DNA of 11,698 nucleotides from Saccoglossus kowalevskii (taxonomy: Eukaryota; Hemichordata; Enteropneusta; Harrimaniidae). The notes under the pieces were generated by a model. It made no database searches and was not told the origin of the DNA. It saw nothing but the letters and a program-made list of their open reading frames with translations. This document shows, in pieces, positions 1 through 10,379 of the stretch. The translations under genes and the position numbers were made by a program. Numbering within the stretch: position 1 is the first letter of the stretch; every line of letters starts with the position of its first letter. The stretch is taken from contig NW_003116447.1 in NCBI RefSeq assembly GCF_000003605.2, positions 44,271-55,968 of the forward strand, in the 5' to 3' direction.

Positions 1-3000
1 ATTATTATTAATGTTTTCAGTGTCAAATCATGTTCACACTGTTTGATCAATGTAAAAGCATTGTGTTCACATTTCTTAAATATTTATTTGAAATTAATGT
101 ATGAAGAAAAATAACAACATGCTAATTTAATAAAATACTCAAAATTTACTGCTGAAACCTACTTTATTATCCTTTTATTTCACGGCATCGTGTGCTACGT
201 GTGATTCGACACCGTTCCATTTCACTGCTCTGTCCCCTCATGGTACATTGTGTTTAGATTTTTGTGAATTGAGGAGTTCGAATTTATCAATCAAGTCGTA
301 AACAATAAAAACTGTAACAGTGAGTCTATGAGCGGTATGAAATATAGGAATATCCAGGTTATGGAACGGGTCGTTGCACACTTGTACGCACATCGTTGTT
401 ATTCATTGCAACGTGGCACTGGACCCAAAGTGTTCCTAACAGCGGATGGCCGACATTTACATATTATAGCTACGTACTTAAAATTTGAAAATATCATGCG
501 TGTTTTTTCTCAAGGGTTTCACCTGATGAAATTATTCCGTGCAAAAACGCTCATAGTCTCTCAGTGATATCCGATCTCAAGTGTGTCATATTGAAGATAA
601 TTATTGATTTGTTTAATTAATTAACTAACATAATAAAGCATCATATAATTGTTGATGCTTATTTAATATACGTTAACAATTATGTGGCGAGCTACATATG
701 ACGTTATTTATTGAAAGCACACACATATACATACAGAAGTAAAATAAATGTGTTCGTTTTCGAGATAATTGCTGTGTACCTGTCGTGAGTTGGATGGTTT
801 GTATTTTTGTAGAATAAAGTTTCCAAACATACCACTCTGTCCCTTTCCTAACCATACCTTGTCGTATCATGTCATTTACATTTGCTAGTTATTTCCCCGG
901 GGACGCACGAGCTTAACTGTCATTACTGGGTATGCTAGTCGGGATTATGCCGTATTATCCAACAACGTCCAAACACATGCAATCTGCTGAATTGGGAAGC
1001 CACCAAACTTTACTTCACAGCTGCCAGAATTTCTAATTGATATTCTAAAGAATAATACGTTGGTACTATAACACATTTAATCGGTTTCCACGTATAGTGC
1101 ACACGAATTACAAATTGTGTATAGTAGGCGTTGGAATGATATGAACAATATTGGCAATTGCATGTCAGCTGTCGCAACGTTATGGGACCCAATTTCAATA
1201 AAACTGTATCTTTCTCATTTACATTGTAATTTCCCCATTGTAAAGATTAATTGTATGCTGGGCAAGATATTTTATTTTCTTAGTTATTCATTCCATTTAT
1301 AGCGCAAACAAATTACCAATAAAAAAGTATAGTTATATAACATATGATAGTTCTGTTTGTGTGTAAAATCTAATATAATGACAATTATATTGCATTAACG
1401 CGAATAATCAAACTGGAATACAATAATATAATATTTCACTACGATGCTTGTAAACAGTTTCTGTCATTTCTCGAATAAAATTGCGCTGATCGAGTTCAAA
1501 GTCATAATACTGTAAATATGCTGGACGACTATTTTAGACGAAAATAGAACAAATCAACATTATATTATACCATCAACCGTTTAACATACATGTCTGAGTC
1601 GGTTTGATTTAAACTTGCAATAAATAAATAAATATAAAACAATTCATTTAATTCCATATTTTTAGCAATCTTAAATGTAGTGAGTAAATTCCATTAAATA
1701 AAATAAATGTCTTTTTTTGTCGAATCTTTTTTCTAAAGGTTTTGTAGAGAATGAGTAGCCTCAACATTCAACATATTCAACCGAACATCACATCAGGTTT
1801 ACTGTGACGTTCATATATTTTTCTCTTACTCATTTGACTATATAGGCAATGTCCAGTCATACTGTGAAGTTGAAAAAAAACCTAATTAAAATGTTGAAAA
1901 TGTAATTACTACTTTAAATGAGTTACTAGTATACTAATGCACGTCATTTTGGGTTGTTATATAATTCGCAATGACACACGGCCATATTGGCTTTGTTTTT
2001 TACCTATCCTTGACCATTGTTTTGTGAATTTTATTCGAAAGGCCTGGTCCGGTTTCATTCAAACGAGGCATTGTTTTTATTTATTGTGGGTTACATATAT
2101 TCACGTGATTTATTCTCGCAATTTGATTCAAACTGACCGTTTTTTTCCCGCTCGTCTTAACAATTGTTGAAACATTTTGACTTTAAAAAAAAGGCGAAAG
2201 CATTTCATCCCATAATTTTTAGCTAAAAGTTATATTGAAAATTTCACTTAATATCAGTGAAATGTAAATTCTTAAAATGGATTACTCAACTAAGCTAATA
2301 CCCTGTGACTATTAACACACACGCAACTGACGTGCAACGGACCGCAGATAAAAAGAATACAGTCAAATAATCGGCTTGACACATTAATTAATTAAAAGAA
2401 TAACTTACTTTTTGCGTTGAAAGCCGTTTCAATAAAACTATTTAAACCTCTGATTTCACAACACACTACATGTTAAATTATTGTTATATTATTTATTGTT
2501 TTTGTCTCCAAATAGTGCTCTATTTTTCCCGTCATCTTGTGCAAAATAAATTAGGAAAATAGCCTATGGTCTACAGCTCCCAATTTTATATATGATAGAT
2601 CAGTTGACGTGAAGGCGGAAGGGAAAAGCGCACTGTTTGAAGGGCAAATACAATACAGTCTTGGATAACGCTTATTGTCAATCAATCGGTCAAATTTACG
2701 CGTGGAAACATTCTGTGCAATACATGAAGATACACATACAAGCTAAACTAGATATGCTAATGAAATAGTGTGTTGAGAAGCCGTCGTAAACTGTGCTTAT
2801 GGTATAGTTAGTGTAGATATTAATATGGCAAACCACGCAGAGAATTAAATTTGTCATCCACTTATTTATTTATGTATTTTTTTATTCACCAAGGATTTGG
2901 ATATCTCAACCTATGTCCGCGTGTGAATATTCTTCATTCGTATTAAAGATGAAAGTTGGACCGACCTTTGTCGGTTGGCTGGGGGGCGTGAATGCAAGGA

Positions 3001-3450
3001 ATGATGTGACACATGTGAACACGAAAATGAATAAAGCATACGTCAGCGGTCCCTGTATTTCATTACCTCAAAATGAACTGCCTCGAGTAATGGAGAGTAA
3101 CTGATTTTAATTTGACGCAATGTATGACAAATCGAAGGATTGACTACGGAGCAATGCGTCTAGTTATCACAATGACCCACCGTGGGATTTCACCGACCAT
3201 GAAATGAATCTGCACAGTAAAGCCTAGTCAAGCAGAAAACCTCAAGTAGTTCTCGTGAGTGAACATTGCCCGGTTTGGGGTATTTGCGAGTGTTCGAGCA
3301 GCTGGATGCGAGTCAAATTGAGTTTCCTATTACGGGGGGATTATCCTTATTTGGTTAGTGTCGAAAATCACATTACGATAAGGACACGATTATAGACTAA
3401 ACTATTGCTGTCATTAGTCACACATATTTCGTTGGTGTGATTTTATTGGA
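1..3450. other. Non-coding stretch, probable distal part of the receptor's first intron
   Basis: I see no recognisable gene. Open frames here are at most about 80 codons (for example 328-567 plus and 1937-2170 plus), and none shows a domain, plausible signal peptide or believable exon boundaries. The content is AT-rich with short simple runs: AAAT units at 1619-1633, TTTA-type units around 2862-2886, and TTAATTAATTAA near 615. A small perfect hairpin with a 6-base stem and 4-base loop (ACCGAC / GTCGGT) sits at 2960-2975. If the receptor gene has no exon in the window to the left of 10053, this is intronic DNA. Confidence 0.5.
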
Positions 3451-5763
3451 GCGTCATAATCGAATGAATAATTTTGTATGACGTATTTTAGTTAACAGTG
3501 TTAGACTATTGCAATTAGGAAAACACACCAAGAACAGTCAAATCATATTAACACAGGCTTATATAACTACACTACAGTAATGCATTTTATTCATGACTCG
3601 ACAATGTCTCAACTTGTGAGATGTTATTTATTTATATTTCTTTTGGATTACACACCGTATATTTTACGACGACGGAACTGTTTATTCTTGTCCACATATT
3701 ATATATTGGAATTCATTTTTCAAATGCATCATATTGCATACACGTCGAATGCATCAATCATTTGCTCTGTGTGCTACCAAACAGCTACGTCAACCGGCAA
3801 ATAGAATTTCCTTCCGGCAAAGTAAACTTGCTCTCTCATTTGTGCGAAAGCCAACGGTGTAGTTTTCTGTCCGTAAATCACTTCGAATATGACATTGCCG
3901 GGTTCATAAACAGGTCATGCAACACTTGAGTAAATCTATATAACTGGTCAGATGACGTTTCAAACACGTGAATGCGGAGACTGCGCACTCTATCAATACA
4001 ACTATTTGGCCACTGTCCCGTGCGTATTCGCCATATTCAAGGTAATATTTGCTTACAACACGATTTATCAAACCACGAGAGAAATAATTGAACTTGTAAT
4101 ATGAAACAAACTACAACGTCGCCAGGGAGGAAAACATCAATAAAGCGGGGGCTTGGATGAGTGTAAATATAGGACAACTTCATAGTATTATATATAATGT
4201 GTGTTCAATATGATTACATCAGATTGATTAGTGTTACAATTACTATTGTTTATTATTTTTTATTCTACTTTTTGTAACTGTTTTGTCTGGCCCCGAAAGT
4301 CATAAGAAGGTCTGGCCAACTCGAATAGAAAACTCCACACGGTCAGCGTACAATAGAATTGCGAGTGTTGCGAATAACATACTCAAATGTTGAATCCCGT
4401 TTGTACAGTTATTTTATAATGTGTTCACTGATAGTGATTCGAGCGTTTCCCCATCTGAATATTCAAAAATAGACATTTGTCAAATTGAAAATAACGAGAA
4501 AAACAAAACAAAGTTGAGAAGAGAAAATTGCATCAACGGTTCCCCGAATAATTGCACTTTATAAATCCTGATTACATGTAAGATAACGTCTCCCAGGAAA
4601 TCTCCTGTAATCTGTTGTAATAGGATATCTACATGATTAGAAAAAATCATTACACCCAGTGCACCAATCCGTGTATGTTTGAAAATTCTGATGAAATAAA
4701 CAAGTGAAATGCTTGAACACAATAATGGTGTTGATTACAAGAAAATAATCCAATGTAATTTAAAGAATTGACTGCTCAAAACGTGTCCGCTTACATTTGT
4801 ACATACCCAATTGAACACGTTATTCATCAATCGTGAGAGCCGCGAGTGTCCAAGTCTTGGCACTTTATTATTCCAGTACTTGTTAGTGTTAAGGAACTAG
4901 GATTAAGGCATCACGGTAATTCTCGTTTTCTAGCCTGCTAGGGACTGTTTTTATACACCTATCATAGCGACCTTAGTTCAGATGAGCTGTGGTAGTACGC
5001 TACTATAAATTAAAACTAGTGTCACTTTTTTTTAATTTGTACAATCGATATTTATGGAATAAAGACCCGTATTGCGTGATAATGTGATTTACATATTTTA
5101 CAGAAAACCATAAACTAAGTCATGAGTTTGAAAAAAAAAAAACGCTCATCAACTTGTGTTCGTATTGTTCATACTGTTCTGGTAAGGAAAAGATATGCAC
5201 TTCGTACTACTGTATGCACAGTATTCTAGTATAAGTAGATCTTGTATCACAGACCCCAATCAAAGATGTGACATCTATCTATTGCTCGTAAAACAAGGCC
5301 GGAGATTCTGATGGGTTTCGCACCGTGACAGTATTCCTGGATTTGTTGACGTCGTATACCGAATGACTATAGTGCTTCTATTTATTCTATCAATGTAATT
5401 GTATTACTCGTTGTTTATCTTACATACAAGTGGTTTTAATTAAATTGTTCGTTTAACCAGAAATTTGTAGTTGTATTGTGTTTGTGTACAGCGCAGTATG
5501 TTGTTTTGTTGGTGTTGCGAACGCATCACGTGTAAACGTCGCAGCTTCTGGGATGTCAAAGAGTCCCTCCAAGCAACTTTATATCTACAAAAATTTACAA
5601 CAATTTTGGAAGTTATAAGTACACCCGAACCATTGGAAGAGTGATGAAACAGCTACTTGATGTCATTTAAAATCTGGGCAGGACAGATCTTTGTTTTTTT
5701 CTTTTTGTAAATATTACAAATGTTGATTCCAGCCTCGGTTGATACCCACAGACAAATCTGTAT

Positions 5764-5789
5764 ATATTGACTTTGGCCAGGGTCAATAT
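5764..5789. repeat. Short inverted repeat, 8-base arms
   Basis: ATATTGAC (5764-5771) and GTCAATAT (5782-5789) are perfect reverse complements separated by ten bases. The separation of about one and a half helical turns would suit a hairpin. There is no associated open frame or target-site duplication to suggest a mobile element. Confidence 0.45.
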
Positions 5790-6253
5790 TTCTATAATAT
5801 AATCGTTCGATTCCAGATTGTTATTACATATATACCTGTGAGTAGAGATTCGTACACAAGTGTGAATTGAATTCTATCACTTCAAGACAGTAACGGAATA
5901 ACGATGTATTATTGAACAATTTGACACACTGGAGTCATATAAGAAACGCCAATAAATTCCCCAAGTTAATTTACCTTCCAGACACGAACATGTTTCTTTT
6001 ATTTTTTGAATTATTCACATCATAAAAGCTAAAGCGTTTTCAGAACTGAAATGTATTCAATTTACGAGTCATTTCCGTGTCTGAGGTACATGCCCCGTTT
6101 ACAGTTGAACTAAAATCACAATGTACTCGGGGAAGCTACACTAACGATTCTTGTCAGTTTTATCGGAAATGGGTTATGTCATAAGTGAATGAGTTTATCG
6201 TGTTGCAAATAGTTGAATTGCTAGTGTAATTCATGTCATAAAATGTTTGAATG

Positions 6254-6272
6254 AAATGCAATTCATGCATTT
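6254..6272. repeat. Short hairpin, 7-base stem and 5-base loop
   Basis: AAATGCA (6254-6260) pairs with TGCATTT (6266-6272) around ATTCA. The stem can be extended by one G-T wobble. It is small and probably a chance structure, recorded for completeness. Confidence 0.35.
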
Positions 6273-7159
6273 TGACAGACATTGTCACACCGTGCATTAC
6301 TAATGTATTAGTACACGCGAAAAACAAATTTTTAAAATCGTCTCAGGGTCCCTACAAATGCGCAGTTGTATGTATATACAAAGGCAAATGTATGTTTACC
6401 TTGCAGATTGAAGGAAATCAAATTCAGTAACAAACGATGCACAGTTTCACAGAGATATAAACAAGTAAACAAACAAGCTGAAATATACGATTGCCCAGGT
6501 GATCATGCTGTCACGATTACCGACCAGGTTTCACTACATTGTACCCCTACACGGGCCAGGAATACATACAATGTATTTTTGTACCTATAATTGCACAGCT
6601 GATGTAGTGGTATTGACAGTGTGTTTGTCCAGTATAGGCTTTCAGGTACTGTGATTGTGTTATTAATTAACTCCATTTCCAATATAGAGATATAACCTAT
6701 TGGTCAGATTTGTATTTGTATTCATATGAGTGACGTTCGTATTCATACACTTCCGATATTCATAACAGCTTCCTGTATTTTACTAGTGTAAAACTGTGAT
6801 CAATTTAATCTACTGTATGTTGCAAACTATTAATCGTAGACCAATGCGCTCGTTGTACATTTCTTCGTGACATTTTCTGGCTATAGCTATCAAACACATC
6901 ACCTTGTTACTGGTTATTAATGGTTACTTTTAGGAAAAATTTGCGCTCGCCAATTGTTTCCCACCAAATACACAAGTTTCCTACCAGAAAAGTCGTATAT
7001 TGGCTACCTTCGTTTTCTAGAACAAAAAAGATGATTCATAATCGTGTTTGTTCCATGACATGCTGACCAAATTCGCGTTTGACATAGGAATTACAGTTCG
7101 TTGTAAAACCACCTCAGCTCATCCTAAATCGGTAAAACCATATACAATAAATACAAATG

Positions 7160-7175
7160 TTATTACGCGTAATAA
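7160..7175. repeat. 16-base perfect palindrome
   Basis: TTATTACGCGTAATAA equals its own reverse complement and is centred on CGCG. The longer arms GTTATTA (7159-7165) and TAATAAC (7173-7179) overlap it as a second inverted pair. With this base composition about one palindrome of this length is not surprising in a window this size, so a dimeric protein site is possible but unproven. Confidence 0.6.
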
Positions 7176-8850
7176 TAACTTCGCAGCATGTTACAACTAG
7201 TGTGACTGCGTATATTGTCACCTGAGCAGCAGCTGTCAAACAATTCGTCCAGTTGATTTATGTGCAAATTTAACTGAGTCATGATTTACACTGGGAACTA
7301 ATCGATTATACAGTTAACGGTAATATGACTTGCATATATCAATGAATCATCCCTCAATGTATATTGACGTTGCCATGAGTGATGCAAGCCAGGTGTGATT
7401 TATTATCTTATAATTTATACAGTAATGGTAAATAAAGCGGTTAATGCATAGAATCTCTTGCCTTTATGGTACAGCTATTTTTTGTCTGTAAGTTGACCCG
7501 AAGACATGGCTTATCCCTGAACTGTTCATGCAGCAGGGAACCGTACACAGTCTCGAGAGATTCGGGTGACTGCGTATTGTTTGCTGCATAGAGTTATGTC
7601 ACCTGGCATTAAAAGCTTGTCCATCAACTCTTTTAATGTTTTAATGATTTATGAATGAAAACGCATATACGTGTCACTGAAAGTGTTGATATGCATATAA
7701 TTTCCCGAGCGGTATGATGTTCTATATCTTATCCCCAACAGTGTGTAGGTTTTATATTGTGCTGTGCAATTAAATCGTTTTATAGCTATAGTATAACGTG
7801 AATACAGATTCTAAATCCAAAGTGTTGCTTGGATATTTTCACTTAGTTTTACTAAATAATGGTTATGTCATTTGCTGCATAGAAACAACGTAATATAACG
7901 CATGCATTGTGTTTAAGTAATTATATTAACGGCTTTAATTTCATTATACATTTTGTTAATCATAGATTGTCACGCTGTCGTGTTACCCCCAGGAGAATAC
8001 TGTGTTACAGTACAATGCGCGTCGCGAACAGCAGTGATGTCTGATATCTCGCATATGAGATAAAAACGAATGTTATATATCAATACGTAACACATAATAC
8101 ACTGATAAGGCGAAATGTTGTGGGCGTACTTTTTTCATCTATTCAATTCTTGTCTCAGCGAATTCAAAGACAGGTCGGAAGCCTGTGATACGGAAAAAGG
8201 CACATATGCTGATGCCTTGGGAAACATTCGGTGTATTTATACAACATATCTTGCACATCAATCTTGCTATTTTGTATCTTCAATTCTACGTCGGTTTTCA
8301 TAGGATTTTTTCAGCAGGAAACAACACGTTGCCTTCTACACTGATAACCCAAGACAACCATTGATCGGTGTGATAATACTTACCATGATGTCGTTTGTAA
8401 TTCTGAAATGCATTTATTACTGTAACACAATAAGACGTCACTACAAAATAATGATAAACTGACAGTTCGTACGCCTATTTGCCATGGCAACTGCAGTGTT
8501 GCACTAATTATATTTCACATTCAGTCTTCAAAATGATACATAAATATATACTAGTGAACGTAGTTCAATTCACATTCTGTTAACACTCTTCAAAATGGAC
8601 AACATTTATTTTACTGTTAGTCTAACTCACAGATTCCCCTATAGAATGAAAACTTGCGTTACAAGCGGTTAATTTGTTACATTTATGTCAGTCCCCAAGC
8701 ATTACTGTTAGTGAATTCGATGAACTCATTCTGGTTATACGACCAACTTGTAGAGTCAGTTATTCAGTCGCGAACAAAAGAAATGTGTCAGTATGTGATT
8801 CCTATACCGATCTCTGCGTGTTTGCAATACGCTATATGACATAATCACAC

Positions 8851-8893
8851 ATCTTTCGTCTCACCCGTCTTCCATGCATCACGGGTTGAAGAT
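8851..8893. repeat. Imperfect stem-loop with a 12-base loop
   Basis: The inner stem pairs ACCCGT (8863-8868) with ACGGGT (8881-8886) around a loop that itself contains ATGCAT. An outer stem pairs ATCTT (8851-8855) with AAGAT (8889-8893), separated from the inner stem by an asymmetric internal loop of 7 and 2 bases. The pairing is visible directly. Any function is unknown, and stems of this size occur by chance. Confidence 0.4.
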
Positions 8894-10046
8894 CAGAACA
8901 ATATCACTTCCCAATGGTACTATATCTATATGCGAGTGGGAATATTATTCAATAGTTTATGCATCACGTATAACACAGTTCAGAGTTTAAAAGTCACAAA
9001 AATGATGTCATAGCAGGAAATGTGATATAATATTTTGAATTACATCATATGTCGATGGTATTGAATGTGTTACACATATGTTAACACACACGTTGCTAAC
9101 AAGCCCTGCATCTGGGATGATTTATAACCGACGTTAACTATTCGCCGACTTGGCATGTGGTCAGAATGTGTATCTGATATATAACAGTAGATAATGCAAT
9201 ACACATGTATAAATCGGTGGATCTCAGACATGTTACGTTTAGCAGGAAACAAACATTGCGGCTCGTGGGAATTGCACACCCAATAATCAAGCGTAACGAC
9301 GATGATTCCGTGAAAATAAAATCCAGCGAATATACATTTTTTCCTATATTTCACATTAAGCTCATCAAAAATCAGTGAAAATAAATTCCATACGAAAGTT
9401 AGACACGACTGAGGTCTTCTATTCAAGAAACCAAAAAAACAATTACTGTCTCGGAAATCATTAAAAAAAATAATTCTAGCAAGATCCTTATATGATATTT
9501 GTTTCTAGACAATTTCGCCTTTCAAAACTTTCAAAGCGTGTAAACCTTTTAGTATATATCATACTGTGATTAAACATATCAACAATTCATTCCGTTTATA
9601 TTCATATGAGGTGCCCTATGTAATGCATTCATTGAATTGTCATAGCATAGCGATATAGGTATATGCGTATTGGTTGTCATATATGCCGAAGGCGCTGAAT
9701 TGGCAACCTACATTAACTGATATTCAGAACCAATGTGTTGCAATAGAGAAGATTATTTCTAAAAGTAAATTAAAAATACATAAAGCACCATTCATCATAA
9801 TTGTAGTTTCAAGTTTCAGATTTGTGTCATATGAAAACAAATATCGCCATAAACGTTCATTTTGAATAGACAGCTGTATATAAGTGTATATACGTTTTCC
9901 TACAATCGTCTTTTTGCTTTATGTCCGATATAGGTGGTATGTGTCGTATACAACGCCTGTAAAATGCATTGTTTGCTTACGGGGTATTTGAAGGTAGGTG
10001 TCCCATTGTGAAATCGCTTCCACTATATCCCCTATAAATATGTACC

Positions 10047-10052
10047 ACTTAC
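10047..10052 (-). other. Splice donor of intron 1 (phase 0)
   Basis: On the minus strand the exon ends ...GACACAAAG and continues GTAAGTGG, a full match to the AAG/GTAAGT donor complementary to U1 snRNA. The cut falls after codon 92 (Lys) of the receptor exon, so the intron is phase 0. In GABA-B relatives the next residue after D-(T/S)-K is usually a conserved cysteine, so the following exon would be expected to open with a Cys codon. Confidence 0.8.
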
Positions 10053-10328
10053 CTTTGTGTCGAAGAATTCAATATTCAATCGGAATCCCGGTAGTACGTC
10101 GTCGTGTTTATTGACATGTTCCAGTGCTAGGTATATAGCTGGTATCACCCCGCTTACAATATCCCCTTCTGTAGAATACGGCAACAGTGCAGCAAGGTGT
10201 ACATCTACTTCGCTTGTAGAATTTGTTAATGTATCGTTTGACCCACCACACACGATATTCATCTCGTATGTCATAAAAAGCACTGGTATTAAAATTAACT
10301 CAAATAAATTTCTTGTACAGAATTTCAT
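10053..10328 (-). CDS. First coding exon of a GABA-B-receptor-like class C GPCR: signal peptide and start of the ligand-binding domain (partial gene)
   Basis: The exon encodes the N-terminal 92 residues of a probable cell-surface receptor. Residues 1-6 are a short, mildly basic start, and residues 8-21 (LFELILIPVLFMTY) form a hydrophobic signal-peptide core. Residues 28-42 are a polar linker with two N-glycosylation sequons (N31-D-T, N36-S-T). From residue 43 the pattern fits the first strand and helix of an ANF_receptor / periplasmic-binding-like domain: HLAALLPYS, then GVIPAIYLALEHVN, then VLPGFRLNIEFFDTK. The pair ALEHVN and LPG(F/Y)xL...DTK is typical of metabotropic GABA-B receptors and their relatives. 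Metabotropic glutamate receptors usually have LPN here, and receptor guanylate cyclases are a less likely alternative. The ATG is the first after an in-frame TGA at 10362-10364, has G at -3 and begins the signal peptide. Coding stops at AAG/GTAAGT in phase 0; reading on adds six residues and a stop. Family proteins have several hundred more residues, including seven membrane helices, none of which I recognise here. Family assignment is fairly secure; ligand and exact subfamily are not. Confidence 0.77.
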
Positions 10329-10344
10329 CGCAACCTCCGGCCAA

Positions 10345-10377
10345 TGAAACCCAATTTCAGATCAGTGATCGTATATA
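10345..10377 (-). promoter_or_regulatory. Possible TATA box plus initiator for the receptor gene
   Basis: Reading the minus strand, TATATAC begins at 10377 and the initiator-like TCATT has its A at 10345, so the first T of the TATA lies at -32 relative to that A. This is the normal spacing for a TATA/Inr core promoter. A start at 10345 would give a 5' leader of only 17 bases before the ATG at 10328. TATA-like strings are common in DNA this AT-rich, so the spacing is the only real support. An upstream untranslated exon is the alternative, but I see no pyrimidine tract plus AG directly before the ATG. Confidence 0.27.
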
Positions 10378-10379
10378 CA

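Larger units (their letters stand above)
3451..7000. other. Non-coding stretch, probable intron, with two weak exon-like segments on the minus strand
   Basis: No gene is recognised. The longest plus-strand frame (3621-3929, 102 codons) is rich in Cys, Phe and Ile without a family pattern. On the minus strand, 4480-4722 is open, and part of it is preceded by a good acceptor-like tract. The segment 5836-5928 is an open, phase 0 stretch of 31 codons bounded by AG and GT. Neither can be tied firmly to the receptor family, so neither is called as CDS. A run of twelve A lies at 5131-5142. Two small stem-loops occur: ATATTGAC / GTCAATAT at 5764-5789 and AAATGCA / TGCATTT at 6254-6272. Confidence 0.45.
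7001..10046. other. Non-coding stretch, probable proximal part of intron 1
   Basis: This lies directly downstream of the receptor's splice donor on the minus strand. No following exon is recognisable: I find no phase 0 acceptor leading into a Cys-initial frame with the family's later Gly-Cys-Ser/Thr or Phe-Phe-Arg patterns. The longest frame is 9070-9426 minus (118 codons), which resembles nothing I know. At this stop-codon density one or two frames of that size are expected by chance. A 16-base perfect palindrome lies at 7160-7175, and an imperfect stem-loop at 8851-8893. Confidence 0.5.

Noticed and set aside
893-902. GC-rich 10-base palindrome TCCCCGGGGA
   Set aside because: It is isolated and short, with no CpG-island context or nearby gene start.
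1010-1198. Minus-strand frame with YTWKPIKCVIV...EYQLEIL, superficially like a class C ligand-domain segment
   Set aside because: The spacing of key residues does not fit, the frame ends at a stop with no donor before it, and it sits far from the recognised exon.
3621-3929. 102-codon plus-strand frame with hydrophobic start
   Set aside because: The hydrophobic, Cys/His/Tyr-rich composition is what random AT-rich DNA gives, and there is no family pattern or clear exon boundary.
5131-5142. Run of twelve A, considered as a retroposon poly-A tail
   Set aside because: No element body or target-site duplication could be seen beside it; runs of this size are common in AT-rich animal DNA.
5805-5825. 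tRNA B-box-like GTTCGATTCC
   Set aside because: The flanking five-base arms do not pair as a T-stem and no A-box or acceptor stem is found, so it is not a tRNA or a demonstrable SINE head.
7200-7580. Repeated string GTGACTGCGTAT at about 7202 and 7568
   Set aside because: A 12-base match between two sites is expected by chance in a window this long, and the flanks do not align.
8115-8303. Plus-strand frame, and on its minus strand a stretch reading FFRITGF that resembles the FFR motif of Venus flytrap domains
   Set aside because: Residues around FFR do not follow the receptor family, and the minus-strand frame meets a stop about 17 codons later with no good splice sites.
10057-10347. 96-codon open frame on the plus strand opposite the receptor exon
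   Set aside because: It is the antisense shadow of the receptor exon; only the minus-strand frame has a signal peptide, a family signature and a splice donor.
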